Assembly: GCA_905479945.1 (NCBI GenBank)
Contig: CAJQOP010000002.1
Location: 1-64,000, forward strand
Source of the DNA: an uncultured Glaciecola sp.
Lineage (GTDB): Bacteria > Pseudomonadota > Gammaproteobacteria > Enterobacterales > Alteromonadaceae
Length of the DNA: 64,000 nt
Reading direction: 5' to 3'
The translations under genes were made by a program, and so were the position numbers. The notes under the pieces are model-generated. The model did no database searches. It saw only the letters and a list, made by a program, of their open reading frames with translations, and was not told where the DNA came from. How positions within the stretch are numbered: position 1 is the stretch's first letter; each line of letters starts with the position of its first letter. Below are positions 1 to 10,580 of the stretch, in pieces.

Positions 1-2732
1 CCTTCAGGGCCTAAATCGATAACCCAATCTGCTGTTTTCACTACATCCAAATTGTGTTCGATAACAACCACAGTGTTGCCGCGATCTCTTAGCCTGTGTA
101 ATACTTCCAGCAATTGCTTTATATCATGGAAGTGCAGGCCAGTTGTCGGTTCATCAAGGATATACAAGGTTTGCCCAGTATCGCGTTTTGATAACTCTTT
201 GGCGAGCTTTACCCGCTGTGCTTCACCGCCAGATATGGTGGTTGCTGACTGGCCCAAACGAATATATGACAAGCCTACATCCATCAAGGTTTGCAGTTTT
301 CGATTGATTGCCGGTATAGCTTCAAAGAAATCACGAGCGTCTTCAACAGTCATTTCCAAAATTTCGTGTATATTTTTGTGTTTATATCGAATTTCTAGGG
401 TTTCACGATTATAACGCTTACCCATACAAACATCGCAAGGGACGTACACATCAGGAAGGAAGTGCATTTCAACCTTAATTAAGCCGTCACCTTGGCATGC
501 TTCACAGCGTCCACCTTTCACATTAAAACTAAAGCGACCGGGCTTGTATCCGCGTGAGCGCGCTTCTTGAGTTCCCGCGAACATTTCTCGAATTGGTGTA
601 AAAATACCTGCATAAGTTGCGGGGTTTGAACGCGGCGTTCTGCCTATTGGGCTTTGGTCAATATCGACCACCTTATCCATATGTTCTAAACCGGTTATTG
701 ATTTGTATGGTGCGGGTTCATTGGTGGTCGCGCGATTAAGTTCACGTTGCGCAATGCGATAAAAAGTATCATTAATTAGAGTTGATTTGCCCGAACCTGA
801 AACACCGGTAACACAGGTCATTAATCCTTGTGGAATTTTTAAAGTAACCGATTGAAGGTTGTTACCTGTGGCTTCAGTTAATACCACCCATTCGCGATTC
901 TTTGTGCTGGTGCGCTGCTTAGGTATTTCTATGAACTCTCTTCCTGACAGATACTTACCAGTGAGTGAATGTTCACTATTCATTATATCTTCTAGCTTGC
1001 CTTGCGCGATAATTTCGCCGCCATGTACGCCAGCACCAGGACCAATATCAACAATATGGTCGGCTTCTTTTATGGCATCTTCATCATGTTCAACAACAAT
1101 AACTGTGTTACCTAGGTCACGTAAATGACGCAAGGTGACTAATAGACGGGCATTGTCACGTTGATGTAAGCCAATAGAAGGTTCATCAAGTACATACATC
1201 ACTCCTACTAAACCAGCGCCAATCTGACTTGCTAGCCTGATGCGCTGAGCTTCACCACCAGACAAAGTGTCGGCGCTACGAGAAAGTGAGAGGTAATTTA
1301 ATCCAACATTAACTAAAAACTGCAGCCGGTCTTTAATTTCTTTTAGGATCTTGTCGGCAATAGCCGCTCGTTGGCCAGTTAAGTTTAAGTTGGTGAATAA
1401 TTCCAAGCAGTCAGCAATCGACATTTCGGCTACTATTGGCAAGTTAGTCGTACCTTCAATGAATACGTTTCGGGCTTCTAATCTGAGCCTTGTGCCTGAG
1501 CATGAAGAGCAATGCTGGTGGCTCATATACTTGGCTAATTCTTCGCGTACTGTATTTGATTCAGTTTCACGAAAGCGCCGCTCCATGTTGGGAATAATTC
1601 CTTCAAACGGATGCTTACGCTCCATTATATCGCCGCGTTCATTAATATATTTGAACTTGATTGAAGTGCCCTTACTGCCGTAAAGCACTATATCTTGTGA
1701 CTTTTTATCTAAGTCTTGGAATACCGTATTTAAATCAAATTCGTAATGATCGGCAACCGACTGTAGCATTTGAAAGTAGTAATAACTGCGTTTGTCCCAG
1801 CCACGGATCGCGCCGCCACTTAAGCTTATTTCGTTATTGCCCACTACTCTGTGTGGGTCGAAAAACTGCCTTGTACCCAAACCATCGCAAGTTTGACATG
1901 CGCCTGCTGGGTTATTGAATGAAAATATTCTAGGCTCTAATTCAGTAATGCTATATCCACAATGAGGACAAGCGAAGTTAGCTGAAAACACAATCTCTTC
2001 TTTGTGCTTCTCATCATCATCCATGTAGGCTACTTTCGCTGAGCCAGAGGACAGTGTTAGTGCGGTTTCAAATGATTCAGCTAGGCGAAGTTGCAGGTCA
2101 TCACGGACTTTAAAGCGATCAACTACAATTTCGATAGTATGCTTTTTATGCAAATCGAGCGGGGGTGGATCTGACAAATCACATACTTCGCCGTCAATCC
2201 GTGCCCGAATAAAACCTTGGGCAGCCAAGCCTTCAAGTGTTTTGACGTGCTCGCCTTTGCGATCTTGTACAACAGGCGCTAACAACATCAGCTTTGTGCC
2301 TTCTGGCATTTCCAGTACACGATCAACCATTTGACTTACAGTTTGTGCGTTCAGGATAACGTCGTGCTCAGGGCACTTAGGTATGCCAACACGGGCAAAA
2401 AGTAAACGTAAATAATCGTAAATTTCGGTAATCGTTCCTACCGTTGAGCGCGGATTATGCGATGTGGACTTTTGCTCAATTGAAATAGCGGGCGATAAAC
2501 CTTCAATGTGATCAACATCAGGCTTTTCCATCATTGACAAAAATTGTCTGGCATATGCCGACAACGACTCGACATATCGACGTTGTCCTTCAGCATATAG
2601 AGTATCGAAAGCGAGTGACGATTTACCCGAACCAGATAAGCCAGTTATAACAACAAGTTTGTCTCGTGGAAGGGTTATATTGATGTTTTTCAGGTTGTGG
2701 GTGCGAGCCCCGCGAACTTCGATCTTATCCAT
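1..2732 (-). CDS. uvrA: Excinuclease ABC subunit UvrA (3' end cut by window edge)
   Basis: Damage-recognition ATPase of nucleotide excision repair; it acts in the cytoplasm as a dimer with UvrB. I translated the minus strand by hand because the ORF track omits it, presumably since no stop lies in the window. The protein starts [17 protein letters not shown], has the first Walker A ([14 protein letters not shown]), the zinc-finger region CPHCGYS...CQTCDG, the signature [12 protein letters not shown], the second Walker A ([13 protein letters not shown]), a second CEACQGDG zinc site and the second signature [12 protein letters not shown]. About 910 codons are present; the family is usually about 940, so only some 30 C-terminal residues are missing. 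ATG start matches the family N-terminus. It is divergent from yajR. I found no CTG-N10-CAG LexA box in front of it, unlike in E. coli. Confidence 0.97.
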   Translation of the reverse strand, partial: MDKIEVRGARTHNLKNINITLPRDKLVVITGLSGSGKSSLAFDTLYAEGQRRYVESLSAYARQFLSMMEKPDVDHIEGLSPAISIEQKSTSHNPRSTVGTITEIYDYLRLLFARVGIPKCPEHDVILNAQTVSQMVDRVLEMPEGTKLMLLAPVVQDRKGEHVKTLEGLAAQGFIRARIDGEVCDLSDPPPLDLHKKHTIEIVVDRFKVRDDLQLRLAESFETALTLSSGSAKVAYMDDDEKHKEEIVFSANFACPHCGYSITELEPRIFSFNNPAGACQTCDGLGTRQFFDPHRVVGNNEISLSGGAIRGWDKRSYYYFQMLQSVADHYEFDLNTVFQDLDKKSQDIVLYGSKGTSIKFKYINERGDIMERKHPFEGIIPNMERRFRETESNTVREELAKYMSHQHCSSCSGTRLRLEARNVFIEGTTNLPIVAEMSIADCLELFTNLNLTGQRAAIADKILKEIKDRLQFLVNVGLNYLSLSRSADTLSGGEAQRIRLASQIGAGLVGVMYVLDEPSIGLHQRDNARLLVTLRHLRDLGNTVIVVEHDEDAIKEADHIVDIGPGAGVHGGEIIAQGKLEDIMNSEHSLTGKYLSGREFIEIPKQRTSTKNREWVVLTEATGNNLQSVTLKIPQGLMTCVTGVSGSGKSTLINDTFYRIAQRELNRATTNEPAPYKSITGLEHMDKVVDIDQSPIGRTPRSNPATYAGIFTPIREMFAGTQEARSRGYKPGRFSFNVKGGRCEACQGDGLIKVEMHFLPDVYVPCDVCMGKRYNRETLEIRYKHKNIHEILEMTVEDARDFFEAIPAINRKLQTLMDVGLSYIRLGQSATTISGGEAQRVKLAKELSKRDTGQTLYILDEPTTGLHFHDIKQLLEVLHRLRDRGNTVVVIEHNLDVVKTADWVIDLGPE

Positions 2733-3007
2733 ATTGCCTTAGAAAGTGTGGTGCCAGAACAATCAAATAGTATGACACATATTTAGTGAAAAATATGGGT
2801 TTGTTACGCAATCTGCATAGAAGGGATCATGTAGTTATGAGTCCTACAAATTCTTGTGCTAATATTCATCGTCATTGTTTTCGCATTCGTAAAACTGCAA
2901 CTTGGCTCTAAACTAAAGCCCGCGCTTAGGTCGGATAGACAACGATCCAACGTATACGAAGCGATGCAAACATCAGCTAACAATAAACCTTTGGAAATCA
3001 AAAGAAC

Positions 3008-4366
3008 TTGAATCCTCAAGAAACACGCGCAGCAATCAGTTTAGCCTTGGTATATGTGTTACGCATGCTAGGGCTTTTCATGGTTATTCCTGTGTTAGCC
3101 ATCGCGGCAATTGAATATCCAGATTACTCACCGTTATTGGTAGGTTTGGCCATTGGAGGCTACGGGCTAACGCAGGCTATTTTGCAAATACCGATGGGTA
3201 TTTTGTCCGATAAGTGGGGTCGTAAGCCGGTTATTTACATGGGCTTATGCTTTTTTGCGGCGGGCAGCCTAATTGCGGCGAACGCAGACTCTATGTTAAT
3301 GCTCACCGTTGGACGTATTTTGCAGGGAGCAGGCGCAATTGCTGGCGCGGTAATGGCCTTAGCCGCCGATGTTACTCGTGAGTCACAACGCGCCAAAGTA
3401 ATGGCTATTATTGGCGTATCAATTGGCTTTTCATTTTATTTAGCACTACTTACCGGGCCAATTATTGCTGGCCAATTTGGTATGCAGGGTATTTTCTGGA
3501 TAACTGCGATACTCACCGTTTGTTGCTTGCCATTGGTCAAATTTGGTGTGCCGAACCCCAAGCAAGAAAGCCCATCTGGGGATGCTTTACCGCAGTTGAG
3601 CCAATTAAAACACTTAGCTACAAATCCTAGTCTTTGGAGACTAAATGCAAGCGTGTTAACTGTTCATTTATTAATTACCTGCTTTTTTGTGCAGGCTCCT
3701 GTTTTACTCACTCAAATTAACTTTACGCTCGATGAACATTGGAAAATATATACGCCAATACTTTTTGTCTCGGTCTTAATTTTAGTTATTTTGATGAAAG
3801 TTTGTAAGCATTTAAAAACCTCAACCTCCTTTATTTTATCACTGTCATTTATGGCTTTAGGTTTAAGTCTGTTTTTGCTTCCAGAGCTCTCATGGCCAAT
3901 TATTGTGCTTGCCGGTACTTTGTTTTTTGCCGGGTTTAATTACATGGAAGCACATATGCCTGTGATGGTATCGAGTATCGCTCCGGCCGGTAAAAAGGGC
4001 AGTGCGATGGGAGTTTATGCCAGCTTCCAATTTTTTGGTGCGTTTTTAGGAGGTTTGATTTCAGGCACTTTGACTGGCTGGTTAGGGCCTAAATTGACCT
4101 TGGTAGTATGTATTGTGATTGTTTTGTTAGCTATGTTCATCGTGTCCGGCTTGCATCAAGCGGACAAGTTAAAGCGGGTTACGCTTTCTATCCGGGATGC
4201 CGCAATTATTGGCAATGCCAATAGTGAACTGCAAAGCTTAGAACAGAGCTTCTACAATGTGAAGGGCGTTCGAGAAGTACTCATTGATTTAGACAAGTGC
4301 GCTGTTTATTTAAAAGTTGAAAGTACAGGCTTCGATCTTGATGAAGCTAAAGCCTTGATAAGTTAA
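3008..4366 (+). CDS. yajR: MFS exporter of the YajR type with C-terminal YAM domain
   Basis: Twelve-helix inner-membrane proton-driven transporter, probably a drug or metabolite efflux carrier of unknown natural substrate. Residues 1-390 show the MFS fold, with the motif-A stretch GILSDKWGRKPV near residue 64. The last 60 or so residues (from about SIRDAAIIGNANSELQ) form a soluble alpha/beta tail that fits the YAM domain known from E. coli YajR, which has a similar length (about 454 aa). The start is a TTG codon preceded by GGAAATCAAAAG; no in-frame ATG gives a complete first helix, so TTG is chosen. It sits between divergent uvrA and co-directional ssb. Confidence 0.85.
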   Translation: MNPQETRAAISLALVYVLRMLGLFMVIPVLAIAAIEYPDYSPLLVGLAIGGYGLTQAILQIPMGILSDKWGRKPVIYMGLCFFAAGSLIAANADSMLMLTVGRILQGAGAIAGAVMALAADVTRESQRAKVMAIIGVSIGFSFYLALLTGPIIAGQFGMQGIFWITAILTVCCLPLVKFGVPNPKQESPSGDALPQLSQLKHLATNPSLWRLNASVLTVHLLITCFFVQAPVLLTQINFTLDEHWKIYTPILFVSVLILVILMKVCKHLKTSTSFILSLSFMALGLSLFLLPELSWPIIVLAGTLFFAGFNYMEAHMPVMVSSIAPAGKKGSAMGVYASFQFFGAFLGGLISGTLTGWLGPKLTLVVCIVIVLLAMFIVSGLHQADKLKRVTLSIRDAAIIGNANSELQSLEQSFYNVKGVREVLIDLDKCAVYLKVESTGFDLDEAKALIS

Positions 4367-4604
4367 GAAAGTTGCGTAGCGCAATCAACTCAATACTGAA
4401 CCTTAGACGGTATTATCTAAAAATCGGATAGATTGAGTGTGCAATATATCGAATTCAATAGTATATTAGCGTCATGAATTTGGTAGTTTTTATAGTTATA
4501 AAAAAGTCTTCATTATTCATTAAACGACTTATGCGGCTTGCAGAGGCCATAACTATTTAGAATCAAAATAAAAATTAAAGAATATTATAATAACAGGAGT
4601 TAGC

Positions 4605-5228
4605 ATGGCCTCTAGAGGTGTGAATAAAGTAATCTTAGTTGGCAATTTGGGTAACGATCCAGAAGTTCGTTATATGCCCAATGGTAATGCCGTCGCCAAT
4701 TTGAGTATCGCCACTAGTGAAAGTTGGAAAGATCAACAAGGTCAACTTCAAGAAAAAACCGAATGGCACAAAGTAACTATGTATCGTCGTTTAGCCGAAA
4801 TTGCTGGTGAGTACTTGAAAAAAGGCTCTCAAATTTATCTTGAAGGTAAATTGCAAACTCGTAAATGGCAAGACCAGCAAGGTAACGATCGTTACACAAC
4901 GGAAGTTATTGCTGACCAACTACAAATGTTGGGTGGCAAGAACGAAGGCGGCAACGCTGGTGGCGGTCAAGGCGGCTATCAACAAGGCGGTGGTCAGGGC
5001 AATCAAGGCGGCGGATATCAGCAGGGCGGTGGTCAGTCTAACCAAGGCGGCGGTTACCAGCAGGGCGGCGGCCAAGCTAGCCAAGGCGGTCAGTCAAATC
5101 AAGGTGGAGGCTACCAAAAGCCACCTCAACAGGGCTCAGGGCAGCAATCTCCACAACAGCAGGCACCGCAGAAAGCGCCTCCAATGGCAGAACCTGATTT
5201 TGACTTCGATGATGATATTCCTTTCTAG
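4605..5228 (+). CDS. ssb: Single-stranded DNA-binding protein
   Basis: Binds ssDNA as a homotetramer and recruits repair and replication enzymes. Residues 1-112 form the OB fold (starts [20 protein letters not shown]). Residues about 113-190 are a low-complexity Gly/Gln/Asn linker made of degenerate copies of GGYQQGGGQ with NQG spacers. The acidic tip [12 protein letters not shown] is the conserved protein-interaction tail. Total 207 aa, longer than E. coli (178) because of the linker repeats. Start has AGGAG eight bases upstream. The 134-aa ORF 4840-5244 in another frame is a shadow of the repetitive linker. No LexA box was found in the 238-bp upstream gap. Confidence 0.98.
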   Translation: MASRGVNKVILVGNLGNDPEVRYMPNGNAVANLSIATSESWKDQQGQLQEKTEWHKVTMYRRLAEIAGEYLKKGSQIYLEGKLQTRKWQDQQGNDRYTTEVIADQLQMLGGKNEGGNAGGGQGGYQQGGGQGNQGGGYQQGGGQSNQGGGYQQGGGQASQGGQSNQGGGYQKPPQQGSGQQSPQQQAPQKAPPMAEPDFDFDDDIPF

Positions 5229-5264
5229 AGAGCACATAAATTAGAACTGTTCATTAAAATCATT

Positions 5265-5291
5265 AAGGGCTTGTTTTTACAAGCCCTTTTT
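5265..5291 (+). terminator. Rho-independent terminator of ssb
   Basis: A perfect 10-bp stem, AAGGGCTTGT and ACAAGCCCTT around a TTTT loop, is followed by a T run, 36 bases after the ssb stop. Confidence 0.9.
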
Positions 5292-5470
5292 GCATTTTTA
5301 AGGGGGCAAAACTATCCACATCTACCGATTTCCAACCTAAAGACCAATTAATATCAGAGCTTGACGAACTCAATGCTTACACCATAGTAGGCGTGCTCAA
5401 TGCAGCGCTAGTATAGGCACAGGCTTGTATAGCACTTTTTAAAGAAGTAGGGCGCTGCATCGTTATCTCC

Positions 5471-5890
5471 TTAACGAATTCTTATGCTAATTGAAGTATC
5501 ACCAGCTACGGTAAAATGAGCATCAGCATATGAAGCGGGACCAAATCTTCCGCCGTTATTACTAAAGCCATACCCTTCAGTTGGCATACCAACGAGGTTG
5601 GTATCTAACTTTCCATTGTCGTTTTCATCATGAAGTAACTTGATGGCATAATCGCCATCAGTTAATTCAGGAAAGCTGATGTCAAGTTGGTCGCCCGTTA
5701 CTTGAATACTTTTGCTGATAACTGGTTTACCGCTATTGTAGGTTTCTTCACTATTGAAAACGGCTATTTGAATAGAGCCTTGAGCCACTTGAATGTTACT
5801 AACTGTTAGCTGTATTTCAGCTGCTTGGGCAACGGCGGCTGAAGATAAAGCCAAAAAAGAAGTTAAAGTGAGTTTTTGAAATAAGTTCAT
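5471..5890 (-). CDS. DUF2141 family secreted protein
   Basis: Small exported protein of unknown function. The first 23 residues are a clear signal peptide (MNLFQKLTLTSFLALSSAAV, cleavage after AQA). The mature part (about 116 aa) has the DUF2141 pattern: a beta-rich domain with ALKLLHDENDNGKLD-like text (here IKLLHDENDNGKLDTN) and a C-terminal GYGFSNN...FGPASYADA block, which resembles a Ca-binding or beta-sandwich fold. 139 aa fits the family. It is co-directional with and downstream of the LytTR gene (160-bp gap), so it may belong to that regulator's circuit, but this is inference. No LytTR-type repeat is visible directly upstream. Confidence 0.8.
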   Translation of the reverse strand: MNLFQKLTLTSFLALSSAAVAQAAEIQLTVSNIQVAQGSIQIAVFNSEETYNSGKPVISKSIQVTGDQLDISFPELTDGDYAIKLLHDENDNGKLDTNLVGMPTEGYGFSNNGGRFGPASYADAHFTVAGDTSISIRIR

Positions 5891-6050
5891 CGTTGTTATC
5901 CTTTGGGTTAATTGACGTTATGAGAATACGTCAGCTCAGGATTGAACGAATGTGCCTAAAGTAGTGAGTATTTTCGTGACTTTTGGGCTATATAACTTTT
6001 CGTTAGGCAGAAAAAATAATTATCCATTCCAATGAATCAATGCGCTCTTT

Positions 6051-7643
6051 CTAACGAATTGCGTTTCTGACTTGCGGCATAATCCTGCGACTAACCGGCA
6101 CTTCATAATCGCCCCTTAGGGTTAGAAACCCTCCTCCAGAAGTTACTTCTTGCTGTCTAGTACTTTTACTGCTGAGAGAATCAATGTAATCCATATTAAC
6201 TAAGTATGAGCGATGTACTCTGAGGAAGGTTGTGGGTAACAGTGCTTCCAAATCTTTAAGGTTACCGCTGAATAGAATTTGCCTACTCTGTTCAAGATAC
6301 AGTTCAACGTAGTCCCCAGCCGCTTTGCAATAAACAATTTGTTCACTCGCGACCAATTCAACTTTACCCGCGCTATTGATACTAATTTTTTGTGGCTGTC
6401 GCTGCTGTTGGTTCTGTTCGAGTCTAAATTGTAACTTAGCGATTTGTTGCTGCTCTAGCTTACGATGCTTTTGTTCTCTATTAAGTTTAAGAGCCTGCTG
6501 AGCAAATAGAAAGCCTAAAACAGCGGTAATAATGTAATAAAACAAAATGTCGTGAAAATTGCCGAGGGTCATCAATATAACTGCTATAAACACCAATAAA
6601 ACCGATAGTGAAATGAACAACTCGATGCTTGGCCGTTTACATAACTGAATTACAATAAGTACTGCGCAGAAACAACTAGGTGCCAAAATACCTATTGCTG
6701 TTTTTGGGTCAAAGCCAGGCACTAAATAGACGGCAATAAGACTTAAAAATGCACCGAGCGCTGTCCACCCTAGGGCTTTTGGCAGCTCTAGCTTGACCGA
6801 GATAAAGTAAAGTAAGGAAACACCAAATAACCATGACAAACTTGCTATAAGCGTCAACCGTATATCATGCAGCGGATAACTATAAGAAAACAATGCCCTC
6901 GAAATTTCAGTAAATAATTGACAAGCCGCTAGCGAACACATCAACAAGAACAGAACATTGCTTTGTCGATTGAGCGGACTGAAGCTAGCCACTAAAAAAT
7001 AAAGCGCACCGAGCACAAGAGCACCCAAGGGAAGGAAGGATAGACTGAAATTCTGCTTGAGTATCGTGGTTGTGGCTGCATAACTCCCGAAACCGACGAA
7101 ATTTATTGGCCTCGCCAGCTTTAGAAAGCCGTGGTGAGAAGAAAACAGAACCACTATGTGGTTGTTATTAGGCTTTATCAATGACGGAGGAACATAAAAC
7201 ATCGCGTCGATTTTTCCTGGGAATTCATCAGCAGCCTTTAGACTCGGCGTGCCGTTTTGCCCAAGATATGCTCCATTAAAATATACTCTACTTGAGGTTT
7301 TACCTGAAACATATACGCTACGGGGTTGTTTATCATTAAGCATGGTTTGCGGAATATCGAGTGAAAATTTAGCCCAAAGTGCGGTGTTTTGAGGATCTAT
7401 TTTCCAGCCGGGTAGAGTTTTACACTCCGGTTCGCCGAATGATGGCAGACGGACAGTGAGCTCGGAAGGAATTGAGTCAGCGGCGATTGAGCCAACAGCG
7501 CTCAGATTAGCGGAATCAGCGATAACATCACAGACAACTACCTTATCTAAGTTGACCGATACCAAATTGATCTCGTTCGCACTGGCCCAAGTTTGTTGAA
7601 GCAATATAAGCATGCTTATCAACACCAATCGTTTAAATCCCAC
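6051..7643 (-). CDS. Membrane-bound LytTR transcription regulator with 7TM-DISM-like sensor region
   Basis: One-component sensor-regulator. Signal-peptide-like start, then a periplasmic beta-rich region (residues about 25-190; jelly-roll-like, with FSLDIPQTML and VYVSGKTSSRVYFNG), seven or so hydrophobic helices (about 195-385), a short Gln-rich coiled linker (QQQIAKLQFRLEQNQQQRQ), and a C-terminal LytTR DNA-binding domain (about 425-530) with the typical IVYCKAAGDYVELYL, FLRVHRSYLVNMDYI and GDYEVPVSRR blocks. GTG start with GAGG seven to eight bases upstream. The direct repeats 34-86 bp before its start are probable binding sites, so autoregulation and control of the divergent hydrolase are likely. 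The ligand is unknown. Confidence 0.88.
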   Translation of the reverse strand: MGFKRLVLISMLILLQQTWASANEINLVSVNLDKVVVCDVIADSANLSAVGSIAADSIPSELTVRLPSFGEPECKTLPGWKIDPQNTALWAKFSLDIPQTMLNDKQPRSVYVSGKTSSRVYFNGAYLGQNGTPSLKAADEFPGKIDAMFYVPPSLIKPNNNHIVVLFSSHHGFLKLARPINFVGFGSYAATTTILKQNFSLSFLPLGALVLGALYFLVASFSPLNRQSNVLFLLMCSLAACQLFTEISRALFSYSYPLHDIRLTLIASLSWLFGVSLLYFISVKLELPKALGWTALGAFLSLIAVYLVPGFDPKTAIGILAPSCFCAVLIVIQLCKRPSIELFISLSVLLVFIAVILMTLGNFHDILFYYIITAVLGFLFAQQALKLNREQKHRKLEQQQIAKLQFRLEQNQQQRQPQKISINSAGKVELVASEQIVYCKAAGDYVELYLEQSRQILFSGNLKDLEALLPTTFLRVHRSYLVNMDYIDSLSSKSTRQQEVTSGGGFLTLRGDYEVPVSRRIMPQVRNAIR

Positions 7644-7676
7644 TGTTTAACCTCAGATTGTCTATAAATAAAGGGG

Positions 7677-7737
7677 TACCGTTTACCGAAAAATCGCTAC
7701 CGTTAGACGTCATGACCCGAAAAATGGCTACCGTTGA
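7677..7737 (+). promoter_or_regulatory. Three phased TACCGTT direct repeats, probable LytTR operator
   Basis: TACCGTT occurs at 7677, 7698 and 7729, all on the same strand and spaced 21 and 31 bp, i.e. two and three helical turns. The last two lie in a longer near-identical repeat, CCGAAAAATSGCTACCGTT, at 7686 and 7717. LytTR domains bind direct repeats of a [TA][AC][CA]GTT-type core on one DNA face. The array sits between the divergent LytTR gene (34 bp away) and the hydrolase gene (about 130 bp away). Confidence 0.75.
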
Positions 7738-7868
7738 AAGAATATAGAATGAATAGTATCGGAAGCTAGTAGATAGTGAAACTTGATTCGATATCAGCGT
7801 TAGATTTCAATTTGCACTAAATAGACGCTGATATTAAAGACAGCTACTCAAACCACTAAGGAGTTTAC

Positions 7869-9383
7869 ATGATATCCCGGGCTTTTATTTCTCGAGTTAT
7901 CTTTACGAGCGTTATTGCTGCCTCTTCGGCATCGTTACTAAACCAGCAGGCGATTGCAAGCGATGCCGTTTTAAATGCCGTAAGCACTAACCTAACAGTC
8001 ACCTATCCGAATGAGCGACCGGTTGTGTTTGAAAATGACGGGGTTAAGGTTGATGCTTTTGAAGGTTCAATACAAGTGCTCGAAAATCGCTCAGACGAGA
8101 ATAGTCGCCTAATCCCGGTGCATTACCTGCGCTTCCCTTCTACTAGTAAAAAGCCTGGTTCGCCGGTCGTTTATCTAGCAGGAGGGCCGGGTGGTTCAGG
8201 GATTTCTACGGTCAGTTACCCAGGATTTCGTTTTCCATTGTTTATGGCCATGCGTGAGTTTGGTGATGTCATCGCCTTAGACCAACGAGGAACCGGTAAA
8301 TCACGCACCGCACCAAAATGCGAATCGAAGCAAGGTCTTCCTTTAAATGAAATTTTAAGCGATGCGGCAATCACGAACAGCTATAGAGCCGCCGCACTTG
8401 AATGTCTTGAATTTTGGAAACAACAAGGCGTTGACGTTATGGGTTATACCACAATTCAAAACGCAAAAGATATTGACCAGCTTCGCGAGCACCTTAATGC
8501 CGAAAAAGTCACGTTATGGGGGATTTCCTATGGCAGCCATTTGGCCTTTACTAGTATGAAGCTCATGCCAGGAAAGATCGATAAAGTGGTTATTGCTAGC
8601 GCAGAAGGACTAAATCAAACGGTAAAAATGCCGGCCCGAACCGATGCTTATTTTGCGCGTCTTCAGTTAGCGATTAATCTTCAACCCAAAGCGGTGGCAG
8701 CTTATCCTGATATCAAAATGTTGATGCGACGCGTACATAAAATGTTGGATGAGAACCCTATCAAACTGCAGATCCCAGTCAAAGATGGTGATGCAGTAGA
8801 GTTTCTTTTTCAAAGGGTTCATATGCAGATCTTAGCCTCAGCCATGATTGCTGACTCGCACCGCGCGGTTCCTATGTTGTTGGAGGTGTATAGCGGCATA
8901 GATCAAGGTGAGACTCAAATGTTGCCTGCTTTGGTTCAAAGAGTTGGCTTTGACAAGACCAATATTTCATTTGATGTAATGTCATTCACAATGGATGTTG
9001 CGTCGGGGATAACTGCTGACAAATTGAAGCAATTTAACGAGCAAGCAGAAAGCTCTTTAGTTGGTAAATCACTTAATTTCCCAATGCCTCAGTTGAATCA
9101 AGTGATCGATGGGCTTGACTTAGGAGATGAGTTTAGAGAGTACCCTAAAAGCGATATACCAACGCTGTTGTTAACTGGAACACTTGACGGTAGAACTTAT
9201 ATCGAGAGCCAGCGCGAAGCTACTCAAGGGCTTTCCAATTTGACGCACGTTGTGGTCAAAAATGCCGGACACAACCTATTTATGGTATCACCTGATGTAA
9301 CTGCACTTATTCAACAATTTATGAATAATGAAGTTATCAAAACTACTGAGATTGAATTTAAACTACCACCGTTTGTGAAATAG
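7869..9383 (+). CDS. Secreted alpha/beta hydrolase with TAP-like C-terminal domain
   Basis: Exported serine hydrolase, probably a peptidase of the proline iminopeptidase or tripeptidyl aminopeptidase type. Signal peptide in residues 1-30 (ends LLNQQAIAS). Oxyanion-hole motif LAGGPGGSG near residue 102, then ALDQRGTGKSR, the nucleophile elbow GISYGS near residue 219, a helical cap, the acid region LLTGTLDGRT (Asp) near 434 and the catalytic His in KNAGHNLF near 466. 504 aa suits the secreted TAP-like group. Start ATG has AAGGAG seven bases upstream. It is transcribed away from the LytTR gene across the phased repeat array, so it is the most likely regulated target. Confidence 0.85.
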   Translation: MISRAFISRVIFTSVIAASSASLLNQQAIASDAVLNAVSTNLTVTYPNERPVVFENDGVKVDAFEGSIQVLENRSDENSRLIPVHYLRFPSTSKKPGSPVVYLAGGPGGSGISTVSYPGFRFPLFMAMREFGDVIALDQRGTGKSRTAPKCESKQGLPLNEILSDAAITNSYRAAALECLEFWKQQGVDVMGYTTIQNAKDIDQLREHLNAEKVTLWGISYGSHLAFTSMKLMPGKIDKVVIASAEGLNQTVKMPARTDAYFARLQLAINLQPKAVAAYPDIKMLMRRVHKMLDENPIKLQIPVKDGDAVEFLFQRVHMQILASAMIADSHRAVPMLLEVYSGIDQGETQMLPALVQRVGFDKTNISFDVMSFTMDVASGITADKLKQFNEQAESSLVGKSLNFPMPQLNQVIDGLDLGDEFREYPKSDIPTLLLTGTLDGRTYIESQREATQGLSNLTHVVVKNAGHNLFMVSPDVTALIQQFMNNEVIKTTEIEFKLPPFVK

Positions 9384-9610
9384 TGGGCGATACAGGTAAG
9401 TGAATTGCTTGGCTGCTATTCATAGGGCTCAACATTCTATGAAACTAGTAGCTAGCAACTTTTAGATTATGATAATTAGCATCGTCACACACTGAAAAAT
9501 GGTGTTATATTCCATGTATATATCGCCATTTGATAGCCTCTGACTCTTCGTCATGTCTTACACGATACGCAGACTAATGGCGCAAATGTGAAAGAGGCGA
9601 ACAGGACTGC

Positions 9611-10506
9611 ATGCTAGATTATCTGATTATTATGGTGACTGTCGTCGTTGGCGCTGTGTTGCTTTATCCTAAAGTGGCGAAGGCCTTGCTTTGGCGTGCG
9701 GCGATCACGCCCTTAGCCTCTATTATCGGCAGTGGCTTTTTGGTGCTGGGCCCGATTCTGGTATCTTCGTTCGGACAATATGCGCCGCTTGTAATGTTTA
9801 TATTATGCGCGCTTGCTTATCTTTTTGGTGCTGCAATCCGGTTCAATATCGCACGACTTGCCGAATGCAATGGCATGCGGAGTGTTCCAGAGAATCGGCT
9901 TGAAAAGCTTGCGTCTTGGGCGCTAGCGTTCGCATATATTATTTCGGTTGCCTATTGTCTAAACCTGTTAGGGGCTTTTGCGGTTAGTTTGACACCGTTG
10001 AACGATGCGTTCCATGCAAAGTTGGTTACAAGTTTGGTCTTTGCGGCCGTGTTAATTGTCGGTTGGACCAAGGGATTTCTTGCGCTGGAACGCATGGAGC
10101 AGGTCACAGTCGGGGTGAAACTGCGATTATTGACCTTATGGCGATCGTTGCCCCTGTTTTGCCGCTACTTTTGATTGTGGCCGCAATCAGTGCTCAATTT
10201 AGCGCGGCTGTTGCAGATACCGGCGGATCCGGTGGCCTCATCTCAGAGCTTACCAAGGGACGGATTCCCGTAAGGACAGGGTATGTTGTGCTAGTTGTTA
10301 TCGGATTGCTCCTGACATGGGCGATGAGCGTGTTCGAAATCATAAGCTATGCATCACGTGCATTCGCGTTTTATTATGGATTACAGGCCTTTATTGCAGC
10401 AAAGGGAAGTTGGTCAGAAACGGGCTGGTCATTCAAAGGAAGCGGATTCGCAGTGTTGGGTGTTCTTGGACTGTCAATTGTAGTGTTCGGTACTCCTGTC
10501 GAATAG
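9611..10506 (+). pseudogene. Frameshifted and shortened integral membrane transporter remnant
   Basis: Two overlapping frames make one membrane protein. The first (from ATG 9611) gives about five hydrophobic helices and ends in non-conserved text after EQVTVGVK. The second frame (visible from about 10118 to 10506) resumes with IIDLMAIVAPVLPLLLIVAA and further helices to the stop. Together they reach only about 295 aa. The text ITPLASIIGSGFLVLGPIL near the N-terminus suggests a LeuT/APC-fold carrier, but the family is not certain. The frame change near 10120, probably with loss of internal sequence, marks it as broken. Base composition looks more GC-rich than its neighbours, which hints at transfer. 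Confidence 0.6.
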
Positions 10507-10580
10507 GCCTGAAGGCTAGCATGTCAGGGTTATGACGCCTGCATGCTAAGGTCTAATTTTGAGAAAGTGATGTAACTTTT

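Noticed and set aside
2733-3007. LexA box upstream of uvrA
   Set aside because: No CTG-N10-CAG was found on either strand; the 71-aa minus ORF there is also unsupported.
4840-5244. 134-aa ORF overlapping ssb
   Set aside because: It is a frame-shifted reading of the repetitive ssb linker with no independent start signal.
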